A stretch of 64,000 nucleotides of DNA from Kordiimonas sp. Its GTDB lineage: Bacteria; Pseudomonadota; Alphaproteobacteria; Sphingomonadales; Emcibacteraceae. The notes below the pieces were generated by a model. That model saw only the letters and a list, made by a program, of their open reading frames with translations. It was not told the origin of the DNA and searched no databases. Below, one piece after another: positions 29,265 through 38,331 of this stretch. Both the position numbers and the translations under genes were made by a program. The stretch's first letter is position 1, and each line of letters opens with the position of its first letter. Location: positions 593,830-657,829 of the forward strand of contig PADB01000012.1 in assembly GCA_002700365.1 (NCBI GenBank). The letters are read 5' to 3'.

Positions 29265-30287
29265 TCATTGCTCATCAGACATCATTCCCATCTGATGATG
29301 TGTTGCCATTTCATTATGCAGGTCCGCCGCGGCTTTTAAAACTGGCAGACCTAATGTCGCTCCCACACCTTGCCCTATATCAATATCCAATGACGTCAGC
29401 GGCTCCTGCCCTAATCTATCTATGAGCTTTCGTGCCCCAATAGATCTGCTCTGACTACCCACAAGGCAATGGCTAATATTATCAGGGGTGATTGCGGCCA
29501 ATACACCCGCCGCGGCCAGCACGACAAAATCGTCAAGAATGACGGGGATACGCTGTGTTCTCGCCGCCATAACAGCCCCCACTACAGCGGCCATTTCACG
29601 GCCACCAACACGGCGTAAAATATCAAAAGGGTCAGCGTTCACAGATTGGTGTAACTGTACAGCCATGCGAACGAATTCACCGTTTTCTGTTTCTTTGTCA
29701 AACCCTTCACACCAATCTTCCGGATCTCCGCCAAACAACAAACAGCAAAGTGCCACGGCAGATAACGTGGCCGCGGGACGGCTGACTGTACCAATACATA
29801 ACACGTCACATCCTGTGGCTATTGCCTCCATTCCAAAAGCCATAGAAGCCGCGCAGTCCTGTTCCGACAACGCCGCTTTTTCGGTCATATCATCCGTGGG
29901 CATATCGACAGCAAGATCGAATGCCTGCAATCCCGCACCATATTGCAGTGCCAATTGATTTACCGCCGCCCCTCCTGATGCCATGGCTTCAACCATTTTG
30001 CTGGTATAATTTTCAGCAACAGGCAACGCTATTTTTGCAGCAACGCCATGCTCAGCCGCAAAAATGCATATTTGTGGCTTATTCACATGGGGGTGTGACT
30101 CCCCCTGCCACCCTGCCAGCCAAACCGCTAACTCTTCCAATCGCCCCAATGACCCCAACGGCTTTAACAGTTCAGCATTACGACCCTTAACTGCCGCCAT
30201 TGCGGCCTCGTCCGGTGCAGGAAAATGTTTTAACACTCCCCGCACATCATCAAAAGGCATGCCTGATAGCGCATCGGCGTTTTCCAC
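29265..30287 (-). CDS. cobT: CobT-like nicotinate-nucleotide:DMB phosphoribosyltransferase, catalytic Glu replaced
   Basis: Activates the lower ligand 5,6-dimethylbenzimidazole for cobalamin assembly. Family landmarks: 'LGSLGRLEELAVWLAGWQG', 'CIGTVSRPAATLSAVAL', 'VILDDFVVLAAAG'. The region that normally reads GEGxGA, holding the catalytic glutamate (Glu317 in the Salmonella enzyme), reads 'DIGQGVGATLGLPVLKAA' here: Gln, codon CAA, stands at the Glu position, and the preceding 'SxRSxEPGH' is also changed (SQSRSIGA). I place the start at GTG 30287, not ATG 30338, because TAAGGAG lies 6 nt before it and includes the cobA stop. It is translationally coupled to cobA. It may be altered in specificity or activity. 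Confidence 0.82.
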   Translation of the reverse strand: MENADALSGMPFDDVRGVLKHFPAPDEAAMAAVKGRNAELLKPLGSLGRLEELAVWLAGWQGESHPHVNKPQICIFAAEHGVAAKIALPVAENYTSKMVEAMASGGAAVNQLALQYGAGLQAFDLAVDMPTDDMTEKAALSEQDCAASMAFGMEAIATGCDVLCIGTVSRPAATLSAVALCCLLFGGDPEDWCEGFDKETENGEFVRMAVQLHQSVNADPFDILRRVGGREMAAVVGAVMAARTQRIPVILDDFVVLAAAGVLAAITPDNISHCLVGSQSRSIGARKLIDRLGQEPLTSLDIDIGQGVGATLGLPVLKAAADLHNEMATHHQMGMMSDEQ

Positions 30288-30297
30288 AGTCTTCTCC

Positions 30298-31179
30298 TTA
30301 ACTGTCAAATCTTTTCCCTTGAGGGCGAATATGGCCAACGTCTGGATCTAATGTGCGGCCTTCAAAAATCGCCCCCAGCCAGTCCAAACCCTGACGTAAC
30401 TTTATATTTTCTCCAATAACCAACAAGGCTGGTGCTTTGAGACCAGCCTTACTGACATCATCTGCACATTCGCCTAATGTTGTTTCTAATACTTTCTGGT
30501 CTATCATACTTGCCCGGCTAACAACCGCGACCGCCTCTGAACTTTTCAGGCCGGCTTCGCGTAATTTATCGGCTATCTGCCCCACCCGGCTAAGTCCCAT
30601 GTATATTACTAAAAATGGGGAGGCTTTCACCAGGGCATCCCAATCAATATCCTTTGCCAGCCCCCCATCGGCCCCATGCGCTGTCATAAAGGTCACTGCA
30701 GAATTAGTATGCCGGTCAGTTGCCGGAATACCCGCATATGCCAAACCACCGACGCCTGCGGTCACACCCGGCACGATTCGAAACGGAATGCCCGCCCCTG
30801 CCAGATGCCGCGCTTCCTCGCCACCCCGTCCGAAAACTAATGGGTCACCGCCTTTTAAACGTAAAACCCGCTTGCCGGATCTGGCAAGTTCCACCATACG
30901 TTCACAAATATCATGCTGTTTTACAGAAGGCCGCCCACCGCGTTTTCCTGCATATTCAAACGCGGCATCTTCACGGGCCAAAGCCAAAATATTATCCCCA
31001 ACCAGAGCGTCATAGACAATCACATCTGCTTGCTGTAATCCCTGCAGACATAGCAAGGTCAGCAACCCTACATCACCGGGACCGGCCCCCGCTAACCAAA
31101 CCCATCCGGGTTGAATGCTTGGTAATGTTTGTTGTAATTTCTTATTCAACATTACTGTTGTAACTTCTTTCTTCTGCAA
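30298..31179 (-). CDS. cobA: uroporphyrinogen-III C-methyltransferase (SUMT)
   Basis: A 293-residue SAM-dependent enzyme that methylates uroporphyrinogen III at C-2 and C-7 to precorrin-2, the branch point to cobalamin and sirohaem. Signatures: 'VWLAGAGPGDVGLLTLLCL', 'QQADVIVYDALVGDNIL', 'RLKGGDPLVFGRGGEEA' and 'GVTAGVGGLAYAGIPATDR'. It lacks the CysG Fe-chelatase/dehydrogenase domain, so it is a stand-alone SUMT. It is first of a two-gene leftward operon with cobT. No cobalamin riboswitch is recognisable in the 175 bp between it and manC. Confidence 0.95.
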   Translation of the reverse strand: MQKKEVTTVMLNKKLQQTLPSIQPGWVWLAGAGPGDVGLLTLLCLQGLQQADVIVYDALVGDNILALAREDAAFEYAGKRGGRPSVKQHDICERMVELARSGKRVLRLKGGDPLVFGRGGEEARHLAGAGIPFRIVPGVTAGVGGLAYAGIPATDRHTNSAVTFMTAHGADGGLAKDIDWDALVKASPFLVIYMGLSRVGQIADKLREAGLKSSEAVAVVSRASMIDQKVLETTLGECADDVSKAGLKAPALLVIGENIKLRQGLDWLGAIFEGRTLDPDVGHIRPQGKRFDS

Positions 31180-31354
31180 AAACCCTGTCTCTTCTGCAAA
31201 AACGCTGAAGATTCATATTTTTTTCATAGCCTCTACAGTATAACGGGTGCAATCACAATAGAGGATAAAATGCCGCAAACTATGGCGGCGAACATAAACG
31301 ATGGCATTATCTTGACTTCATCAAGGTATTTTCGCCTTTTATACGGACAAAAGA

Positions 31355-32785
31355 ATGACTGCGCACAAAATTATTCCTGTTATCCTTTCTGGCGGTTCCG
31401 GTACACGGCTTTGGCCATTATCACGGGCCCTTTACCCAAAGCAGTTATTGCCCTTGGCTACAGAAAATTCGATGTTACAGGACACCGTACGGCGCAGCCA
31501 GAGTAACGATCTTTTTGCTGATCCGTTGGTTATTGCTAATGAAGAACACCGTTTTATCATTGCTGAACAACTTCGACAGCTAGGTATCGAAGACCCAACC
31601 ATCATTCTGGAACCGGAGGGGCGGAATACCGCACCTGCGGCCGCTTTAGCCGCCGAATATATCTCCCGAACAGACCCCGACGCCCTGATGCTCATCATGC
31701 CGTCGGATCATGTTATTTCTGATGTAGCGGCTTTCCATATGGCCGTACACGATGCCCAAAGCGCCGTATTAGCAAACGATACACTGGCCACTTTTGGTAT
31801 TCTGCCTACAAAAGCAGAAACCGGATATGGCTACATACGGCGAGGTTCAAAAATGCAAGGGGGCAATAACTGCTTCCAGGTGGAACAGTTTGTGGAAAAA
31901 CCTGACTTCACCACCGCGAAGACCTATCTGGAAGACGGTAATTATTTCTGGAATAGTGGCATTTTCCTTTTCCCCGTGAACCGCTATCTAACGGCTTTGG
32001 AACGGCATGAACCGTCAATTTTATCCAGTTGCCGTGATGCCATTCTGGCAGCGGAGAAAGACTTGTGTTTCCTGCGTCCTCAGGCAGATGCGTTCCGCGC
32101 CTCTCCCTCTATATCTATTGATTATGCTGTAATGGAACGCATACAAAACGCAACCGTTATTCCCGTTAATATGGGCTGGAATGATGTCGGCAGCTGGTCA
32201 GCACTATGGGAAATTCAGGATAAAGATGATGATGGTAATGTCAGACACGGTGATGTCATCACCGTAAATAGCCAAAACTGTTTACTCCGTTCCGAAGGAC
32301 CCGCCATTGCAGCCGTTGGTGTTGAAGATCTGGCTGTTGTTGCAACGGCTGACGCCATCTTGGTCGCCCATAAAGACCATGCCCAGGATGTTAAGAAAGT
32401 TGTCAGTCATTTAGCCGATAACGGACGCGAAGAGCATATCTCACATACCGTTGTCTATCGGCCTTGGGGCTCTTACCAGACCACGGATTACGGCAGCCGT
32501 TTTCAGGTAAAAAGGTTAACGGTTAATCCCGGTGAAACACTTTCCTTACAAAAACACTTTCATCGGGCGGAACACTGGATCGTTGTCGAAGGCACAGCAG
32601 AAGTCTCTATTAATGACAATGTCTCCATGGTGAACGAAAACGAATCTGTTTACATCCCAATCGGCGCCACGCACCGCCTTGCAAATCCCGGGAAGATCCC
32701 CCTGCATATTATCGAAGTGCAATCGGGAAGCTATCTCGGTGAAGATGACATAGTCCGTTTTGACGATACATACGGCAGGTCATAG
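31355..32785 (+). CDS. manC: mannose-1-phosphate guanylyltransferase / mannose-6-phosphate isomerase
   Basis: A 476-residue bifunctional enzyme making GDP-mannose, a donor for surface polysaccharides. The N-terminal nucleotidyltransferase has 'PVILSGGSGTRLWPLSRAL' and 'FVEKPDF' signatures; the C-terminal type II PMI cupin has 'RPWGSYQTTDYGSRFQVKR', 'PGETLSLQKHFHRAEHW' and 'PIGATHRLANPG'. Length is the usual one. It is monocistronic, ends with a strong terminator, and should supply the glycosyltransferases of this locus. Its last codons form the first copy of a 23-bp tandem repeat. Confidence 0.95.
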   Translation: MTAHKIIPVILSGGSGTRLWPLSRALYPKQLLPLATENSMLQDTVRRSQSNDLFADPLVIANEEHRFIIAEQLRQLGIEDPTIILEPEGRNTAPAAALAAEYISRTDPDALMLIMPSDHVISDVAAFHMAVHDAQSAVLANDTLATFGILPTKAETGYGYIRRGSKMQGGNNCFQVEQFVEKPDFTTAKTYLEDGNYFWNSGIFLFPVNRYLTALERHEPSILSSCRDAILAAEKDLCFLRPQADAFRASPSISIDYAVMERIQNATVIPVNMGWNDVGSWSALWEIQDKDDDGNVRHGDVITVNSQNCLLRSEGPAIAAVGVEDLAVVATADAILVAHKDHAQDVKKVVSHLADNGREEHISHTVVYRPWGSYQTTDYGSRFQVKRLTVNPGETLSLQKHFHRAEHWIVVEGTAEVSINDNVSMVNENESVYIPIGATHRLANPGKIPLHIIEVQSGSYLGEDDIVRFDDTYGRS

Positions 32786-32842
32786 ACAACATTGGCGGCA
32801 GGTCATAGACAACATTGGCGGCAGATCATGGACAACGTTGGT
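32774..32842 (+). repeat. three 23-bp tandem copies spanning the manC stop codon
   Basis: Units begin at 32774, 32797 and 32820 (each starting GGCAG.TCAT.GACAAC). The first two are identical; the third has three or four substitutions. The first copy contains the final codons and the TAG stop of manC, so the downstream copies are duplications of the gene end. Confidence 0.9.
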
Positions 32843-32874
32843 TTTTTCCTTATATTAAAACCATTCTAATGCAA

Positions 32875-32903
32875 ATGGGGCCTCAATTAGGCCCCATTTT
32901 TTT
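32875..32903 (+). terminator. intrinsic terminator after manC
   Basis: ATGGGGCCT and AGGCCCCAT form a perfect 9-bp stem with a 5-nt loop, followed by seven T. Confidence 0.95.
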
Positions 32904-33060
32904 GGTGTCTTTCTTGCATAGAATATAGAAAGTGCTGTTTTTAATCAAAGTTGTCTCAAATTGAAACAGTCCTAACCGATTTTTAACCATGTTTATTATC
33001 TCTGTCTTAACATGAAACAGTTATTCCTAAAGACTGAGCAATAATAAATGGAACAGGCGA

Positions 33061-36000
33061 ATGAACCTGAAGCTAAAAACATTGGCAGTCTTTGGCACCT
33101 TAGCAGTGACCATATGGCTTATGACATTATTTTTGGAACCGGCACCGCAGCCGGAACAGAAAGATGTTGCTGAAAATGTAGACATCATCGTAGAGACCGG
33201 GGATGGTATGCTCCCCCTTTCAGGCGATAATGCAAATCAGGAAAACGTGACCTCTTCCCCGGCCTTGGACATCCCAACGGATCGTCCCCTCTTTGGCGTT
33301 ACCCCGACTAAATCGGAGACAGACTCCCCATCAACCCCGGCAATCACCCCATTACGCGCCATCAGTCAGGATGAAGCTTTAATAGCGGCACTTGAAGGGG
33401 GTGATAAAGGGCGTGATGTTCTGCAATCCTTTATGGACGCGACCGCGGGCGATGAAAAAGCACTAAGCAAACGTGCGGGCGACCTGCTAGAAGCTCTGGG
33501 ACAGCACCCCCTCGCACAACAAGACCTTATTTTATTACAGGATGCCGCCCAACGCATTATCGAAGCTGCTGCAAAATCTTCGGCGTCAGCATATCTTGTT
33601 CCATTTACAAAGCATGACAAATTCTCCGTACCTTCTACTGTTGAACACGCGTGGGATTTAGGCCCCAAAAGTAAAAAGCCTTACACAGGCTTTTCACGCT
33701 TAAGTCCAACAGACGGCCTGTTGCAGGGCACAAATATGCAGCCCATTGAAAAAGAGAAAAATAGTCATTTATTAAGCGATGGCATTATCAACCTCAGCGA
33801 TTTTCTGCCTCAACTTACAAAAAATACATATCGAGTATTTGTCATTTCGTCCCCTCTTCCAAATGGCACCTTACCATCATATCCTTTTGGAAAGTTTTTC
33901 CGTTTTAATGGAAATGAATTGCGGGTCGTCAATGTCGATGACACCAAGGCACGTGTTACTGCGGCCCTTAAACCTGGTGGGATCGACTTCGAAGGTGATT
34001 TTAAACCCGATGATAATCCACAACCTGATCCCCTTATCGTCAGCAGCGGCACACGACAATATGATGGCTGGCTTCTCTCAACACGCCTTAAGGTAGAAGG
34101 CGACCAGGTACATCTTTCCTTCCATAACCCGGCAGGCGAAAGCACCTATGTAAACGGCATCATTATCACAAAATCTTCATTAGAACCTTTGGAAGATGAA
34201 CTCACAGAGAAAATGGCCAGTCTATTAGAAAGTGCCGTTCCAGCCTTAGGCCAGAATGACAGCACCGGGAGCTGGCAAAGCAATTTCGTAAATAGAACAT
34301 TCCAACAGGCATTCGGCCCCTCTACCCCCGGCTTGCCCAACGGTAATCCCGCCCCCCCTGTTGAAGGCGGCAATCTACGCGCCAGCAGTACAACCGGCGG
34401 CGGTTCAGGCGGTAACACAGGCGGTTCCGGTGGCGACACAGGCGGCTCAGGTGGTGATACGGGCGGTTCCGGCGGTGATACCGGTGGATCCGGTGGCGAT
34501 ACCGGCGGCTCCGGTGGCGACACGGGCGGATCCGGTGGTGATACCGGCGGTTCCGGTGGTGATACCGGCGGCTCAGGTGGAGACACGGGTGACTCAGGTG
34601 GTGACACAGGTGGCTCCGGCGGTGATACCGGTGGTTCCGGCGGTGATACCGGCGGTTCCGGCGGTGACACAGGTGGATCCGGTGGTGATACGGGCGGGTC
34701 CGGTGGAGATACTGGCGGCTCAGGCGGTGATACTGGCGGTTCCGGTGGCGACACTGGCGGCTCAGGTGGTGATACGGGCGGTTCCGGCGGTGATACAGGT
34801 GGATCCGGTGGTGATACGGGCGGTTCCGGCGGTGATACAGGTGGATCCGGTGGTGATACGGGCGGTTCCGGCGGTGATACAGGTGGATCCGGTGGCGATA
34901 CCGGCGGGTCCGGTGGAGATACTGGCGGCTCAGGCGGTGATACTGGCGGTTCCGGTGGAGATACCGGCGGCTCAGGCGGTGATACCGGTGGCTCAGGTGG
35001 TGATACTGGCGGGTCCGGTGGTGATACCGGCGGGTCCGGTGGCGATACCGGCGGCTCCGGTGGTGACACAGGCGGCTCAGGCGGTGATACCGGTGGTTCC
35101 GGTGGTGACACGGGCGGTTCCGGCGGTGATACTGGCGGCTCAGGTGGTGATACGGGTGGCTCCGGTGGTGATACTGGCGGCTCAGGCGGTGATACCGGTG
35201 GGTCCGGTGGTGATACCGGCGGTTCCGGTGGCGACACTGGCGGGTCCGGTGGTGATACGGGCGGGTCCGGTGGAGATACCGGCGGATCCGGTGGTGACAC
35301 CGGTGGGTCCGGCGGTGATACCGGCGGCTCCGGTGGTGATACCGGTGGCTCAGGCGGTGATACTGGCGGCTCCGGTGGTGATACCGGTGGCTCAGGCGGT
35401 GATACTGGCGGCTCAGGTGGTGATACCGGCGGCTCAGGTGGTGATACCGGTGGCTCTGGTGGTGATACGGGCGGATCCGGTGGTGACACAGGTGGGTCCG
35501 GTGGAGATACTGGCGGCTCAGGTGGTGATACCGGCGGCTCAGGTGGTGATACAGGCGGGTCCGGTGGTGACACAGGCGGCTCAGGTGGCAATACCGGTGG
35601 ATCCGGTGGTGACACAGGTGGGTCCGGTGGCGATACTGGCGGCTCAGGTGGTGATACCGGTGGGTCCGGTGGTGACACAGGTGGATCCGGTGGTGATACT
35701 GGCGGGTCCGGTGGTGATACCGGTGGCTCAGGCGGTGATACTGGCGGGTCCGGTGGTGACACAGGTGGCTCCGGTGGTGACACAGGTGGGTCTGGCGGCG
35801 ACACCGGCGGCTCTGGTGGCGATACCGGCGGCTCAGGTGGTGACACAGGTGGATCCGGCGGTGATACTGGCGGTTCCGGCGGTGACAGGCGGTTCCGGTG
35901 GAGACACGGGTGGTTCCGGTGGCGACACTGGCGGTTCCGGCGGTGATACCGGTGGATCCGGTGGAGACACAGGCGGCTCAGGTGGTGATACCGGCGGCTC

Positions 36001-36601
36001 AGGTGGTGATACCGGCGGTTCCGGTGGTGATACTGGCGGTTCTGGTGGAGACACTGGCGGGTCCGGTGGTGATACGGGCGGGTCCGGTGGTGATACGGGC
36101 GGGTCCGGTGGTGATACGGGCGGTTCCGGTGGAGATACTGGTGGCTCCGGCGGTGATACCGGTGGATCCGGTGGAGATACCGGTGGCTCAGGCGGTGATA
36201 CAGGACCATTACCTGTATTGACGGCCGATGCAGGCCCCGATGTGATCGTCTTGCTAGGTCAGGACTTTGATCTTCTCGGCTGCGGGTCTAGTCTGGATAA
36301 TCAGTCCATTTGCGACTTGGAAGCAGCCCTGTTTGATATAGACTGGCTTCTTGATGACAGCGCAAGCTACATAGGCCACGATATTGTCATCACAGATGTC
36401 GCAACAGGGGCAAACAGCAATTTATTTACCTCTATCGGCGAATATCTTGTACGACTGGATATCGCATATACCGCGGAAAACGGGCAACCCCTGACATCTT
36501 CCGATTGGATGACGGTGCGGATTGTTGTTGCCGCGCCTGCCTCGGTTGGATTAGTGATGGGCGGTGTGTTTTATCTATTCTGGAGAAGGCGGAGGTTGTA
36601 G
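33061..36601 (+). pseudogene. giant GGSGGDT-repeat surface protein with PEP-CTERM-like tail (frameshifted)
   Basis: As one gene this would encode 1180 residues: an N-terminal signal-anchor (residues 5-25, 'LKTLAVFGTLAVTIWLMTL'), about 420 residues of unique sequence with a beta-rich middle part ('DGIINLSDFLPQLTKNTYR', 'ESTYVNGIIITKS'), 86 copies of GGSGGDT, a PKD/Ig-like domain ('TADAGPDVIVLLGQDFDL' onward, two Cys), and a tail with A-P-A-S, a 13-residue hydrophobic helix and WRRRRL, a variant exosortase sorting signal. Repeat unit 71 lacks two bases (35887/35888), so translation ends at 35946 after 961 codons, and the tail is read only in another frame. The regular D/T-rich repeat may bind cations or serve as a flexible stalk. 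It lies 74 bp before the nfrB-like gene. Confidence 0.82.
34399..36202 (+). repeat. 86 tandem 21-bp units encoding GGSGGDT
   Basis: Unit boundaries follow 34399+21n from unit 1 to unit 71; from 35888 the phase is shifted by minus two. 86 x 21 is 1806 and the observed span is 1804, so exactly one 2-bp deletion accounts for the whole array. Synonymous codon differences between units show that the repeat is old and kept at the protein level; variants are GGSGGNT in two places and GDSGGDT in unit 10. Confidence 0.95.
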
Positions 36602-36675
36602 AAACCTCTGCTTCTGCCCTTTCTCTTTCATGCTCCCTGCGCTAGAGTTGGCCTATTCTATGATAGGGATGTTAT

Positions 36676-38331
36676 ATGGAGAGCAGTCTCTTCATTGTTG
36701 ATGCTGTTGCTATTTATCTTTTCAGTCTGAGACTGTTATTATTTGTCGTCGCAACGCTGATGTTACTGAGCAGTCTGGATGATTTTATTATTGATGTCAT
36801 CTTTGTCTGCCGTGCGCTCTATCGTCGACTTGTTATTTATCGGCGATATCAGCCCCTTAAAGAAGAACAGCTTTTAACACCGCCTGAGCAGCCCATTGCC
36901 ATTATGGTCCCTGCCTGGGACGAGGCCGCCGTTATCCAGCAAATGCTGACAACGACCTGCCAGCTCTACACCTATCAGAATTATCGCCTGTTTGTCGGCA
37001 TCTATCCCAATGATCAGAACACATTGGACGCCGCCAGGCGCGCCCAGCAGCGGTTCCCGCAGGTGGAGATTATCATCTGTAAGGCCCCCGGCCCCACCAA
37101 TAAGGCCGACTGCCTGAATATGATCTATCGTGGCATTCAGGAATATGAACAGCACCACAACATGACCTTTGCGATTTTTGTCATGCATGATGCCGAAGAT
37201 GTGGTCCATCCCTTGGAATTAAAGCTGTATAATTACCTCATCCCGCGCAAGGACATGATCCAGATTCCTGTTGTGCCCCTGGAAAGCCCGCTGCATGACC
37301 TGACGGCGGGGCACTATATGGACGAATTTGCAGAACATCACAGTAAAGATCTGGTGGTGCGGGAGGCCCTGACCGGCAATGTGCCCTCCGCCGGTGTGGG
37401 CTCTGCCTTTAGCCGCCGGGCGCTGACAGTATTATCTGGCCCGGGAGGACATCCCCCCTTTAACACCAGCAGCCTGACGGAAGATTACGACATCGGCCTG
37501 CGCCTGAAACGCGAAGGATTAAAACAGATCTTCGTCAGATTTGCGGTCTGGCGACAAGTGATCAAGAAGTCCAGATGGACGGGACGCCTGCGCCCGCAGC
37601 GCCAGCGTGACCTGATTGCCACCCGTGAATATTTTCCCAACACGCTGGACACCGCCAAACGCCAGAAAGCCCGTTGGTTGCTGGGCATTGTCTTCCAGGG
37701 ATGGGCTGAACAGGGATGGGCCGGATCATGGCCGCTTAAATTTATCCTTTACCGTGACAGAAAGGGATTATTAAGCGCGCAGCTGAATATGCTGGGGTAT
37801 TTCATCGTCATCAATGTGCTGTTGCTCTGGATATATTACGCGCTATGGCCTGATGGCTATCGCTTTGCGCCACTGGTGGAATCAGGCGAAGTACTCTGGA
37901 GCCTGTTGCTCATCAATCTGTTCTTTATGCTCAACAGATTGATCCACCGCAGCATTTATGTGGGGCGGCTGTATGGTTTGGCACATGCCCTGATTTCACC
38001 CTTTCGACAGATTTGGGGGAACGTCATCAACTTTGCAGCCTCTCTGCGTGCCCTAAAGCTATTTTGGGCCCATGTGCTAAGAGGGGATCCCATCAGTTGG
38101 GACAAGACCCATCATGCTTTTCCCGAAGGTGAAGCCTTGCAGCCCTTCCGTAAGCGCTTAGGCGTTTATTTGCTGGAAAATAATGACATTACACCAGCCG
38201 TTCTGCAAGAAGCCCTGGACCTGCAAGCCACCAGCCAGACACCGCTGGGGCAGATCCTGATCAAACTGGGATATCTGGCACCCGAACGTCTTGAGGCCGC
38301 CCTACAGCAACAAAAAGGGGACAGCACGTGA
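36676..38331 (+). CDS. NfrB-like processive glycosyltransferase with C-terminal MshEN (c-di-GMP) domain
   Basis: A 551-residue inner-membrane GT2 enzyme like the phage N4 adsorption protein B. Helices at about 10-35; GT-A domain about 70-340 with 'PIAIMVPAWDEAAVIQQML', DAED (172-175), TED (268-270) and QKARW (330-334), the D,D,D,QxxRW set of processive synthases; further helices at 370-440. Residues 493-546 carry two tandem MshEN motifs, 'RLGVYLLENNDITPAVLQEA' and 'PLGQILIKLGYLAPERLE', predicting c-di-GMP binding as an on-switch. It is shorter than E. coli NfrB (about 745 residues). The next gene overlaps its stop by 4 bp (GTGA), so the two are translated together. The polymer made is unknown. 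Confidence 0.85.
   Translation: MESSLFIVDAVAIYLFSLRLLLFVVATLMLLSSLDDFIIDVIFVCRALYRRLVIYRRYQPLKEEQLLTPPEQPIAIMVPAWDEAAVIQQMLTTTCQLYTYQNYRLFVGIYPNDQNTLDAARRAQQRFPQVEIIICKAPGPTNKADCLNMIYRGIQEYEQHHNMTFAIFVMHDAEDVVHPLELKLYNYLIPRKDMIQIPVVPLESPLHDLTAGHYMDEFAEHHSKDLVVREALTGNVPSAGVGSAFSRRALTVLSGPGGHPPFNTSSLTEDYDIGLRLKREGLKQIFVRFAVWRQVIKKSRWTGRLRPQRQRDLIATREYFPNTLDTAKRQKARWLLGIVFQGWAEQGWAGSWPLKFILYRDRKGLLSAQLNMLGYFIVINVLLLWIYYALWPDGYRFAPLVESGEVLWSLLLINLFFMLNRLIHRSIYVGRLYGLAHALISPFRQIWGNVINFAASLRALKLFWAHVLRGDPISWDKTHHAFPEGEALQPFRKRLGVYLLENNDITPAVLQEALDLQATSQTPLGQILIKLGYLAPERLEAALQQQKGDST

Noticed and set aside
30437..31015. 192-codon plus-strand frame over cobA
   Set aside because: Antisense to an intact SUMT with all signatures.
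31180..31354. Cobalamin riboswitch upstream of cobA
   Set aside because: The gap is short and I see no B12-box-like sequence or multi-stem fold.
34361..35887. Plus-strand frame rich in A/V/I/P over the repeat
   Set aside because: Out-of-frame translation of the array. Only its part from 35888 on is real, as the shifted end of the repeat protein.
34399..36202. Possible CRISPR array
   Set aside because: The 21-bp units are contiguous, without spacers, and code for a regular peptide.
34146..36209. 687-codon minus-strand frame of PPVSPPE/D repeats
   Set aside because: It is the exact antisense of the GGSGGDT array; the 21-bp period keeps all frames open. Its N-terminal part is H/R/Y-rich nonsense caused by the same 2-bp lesion.
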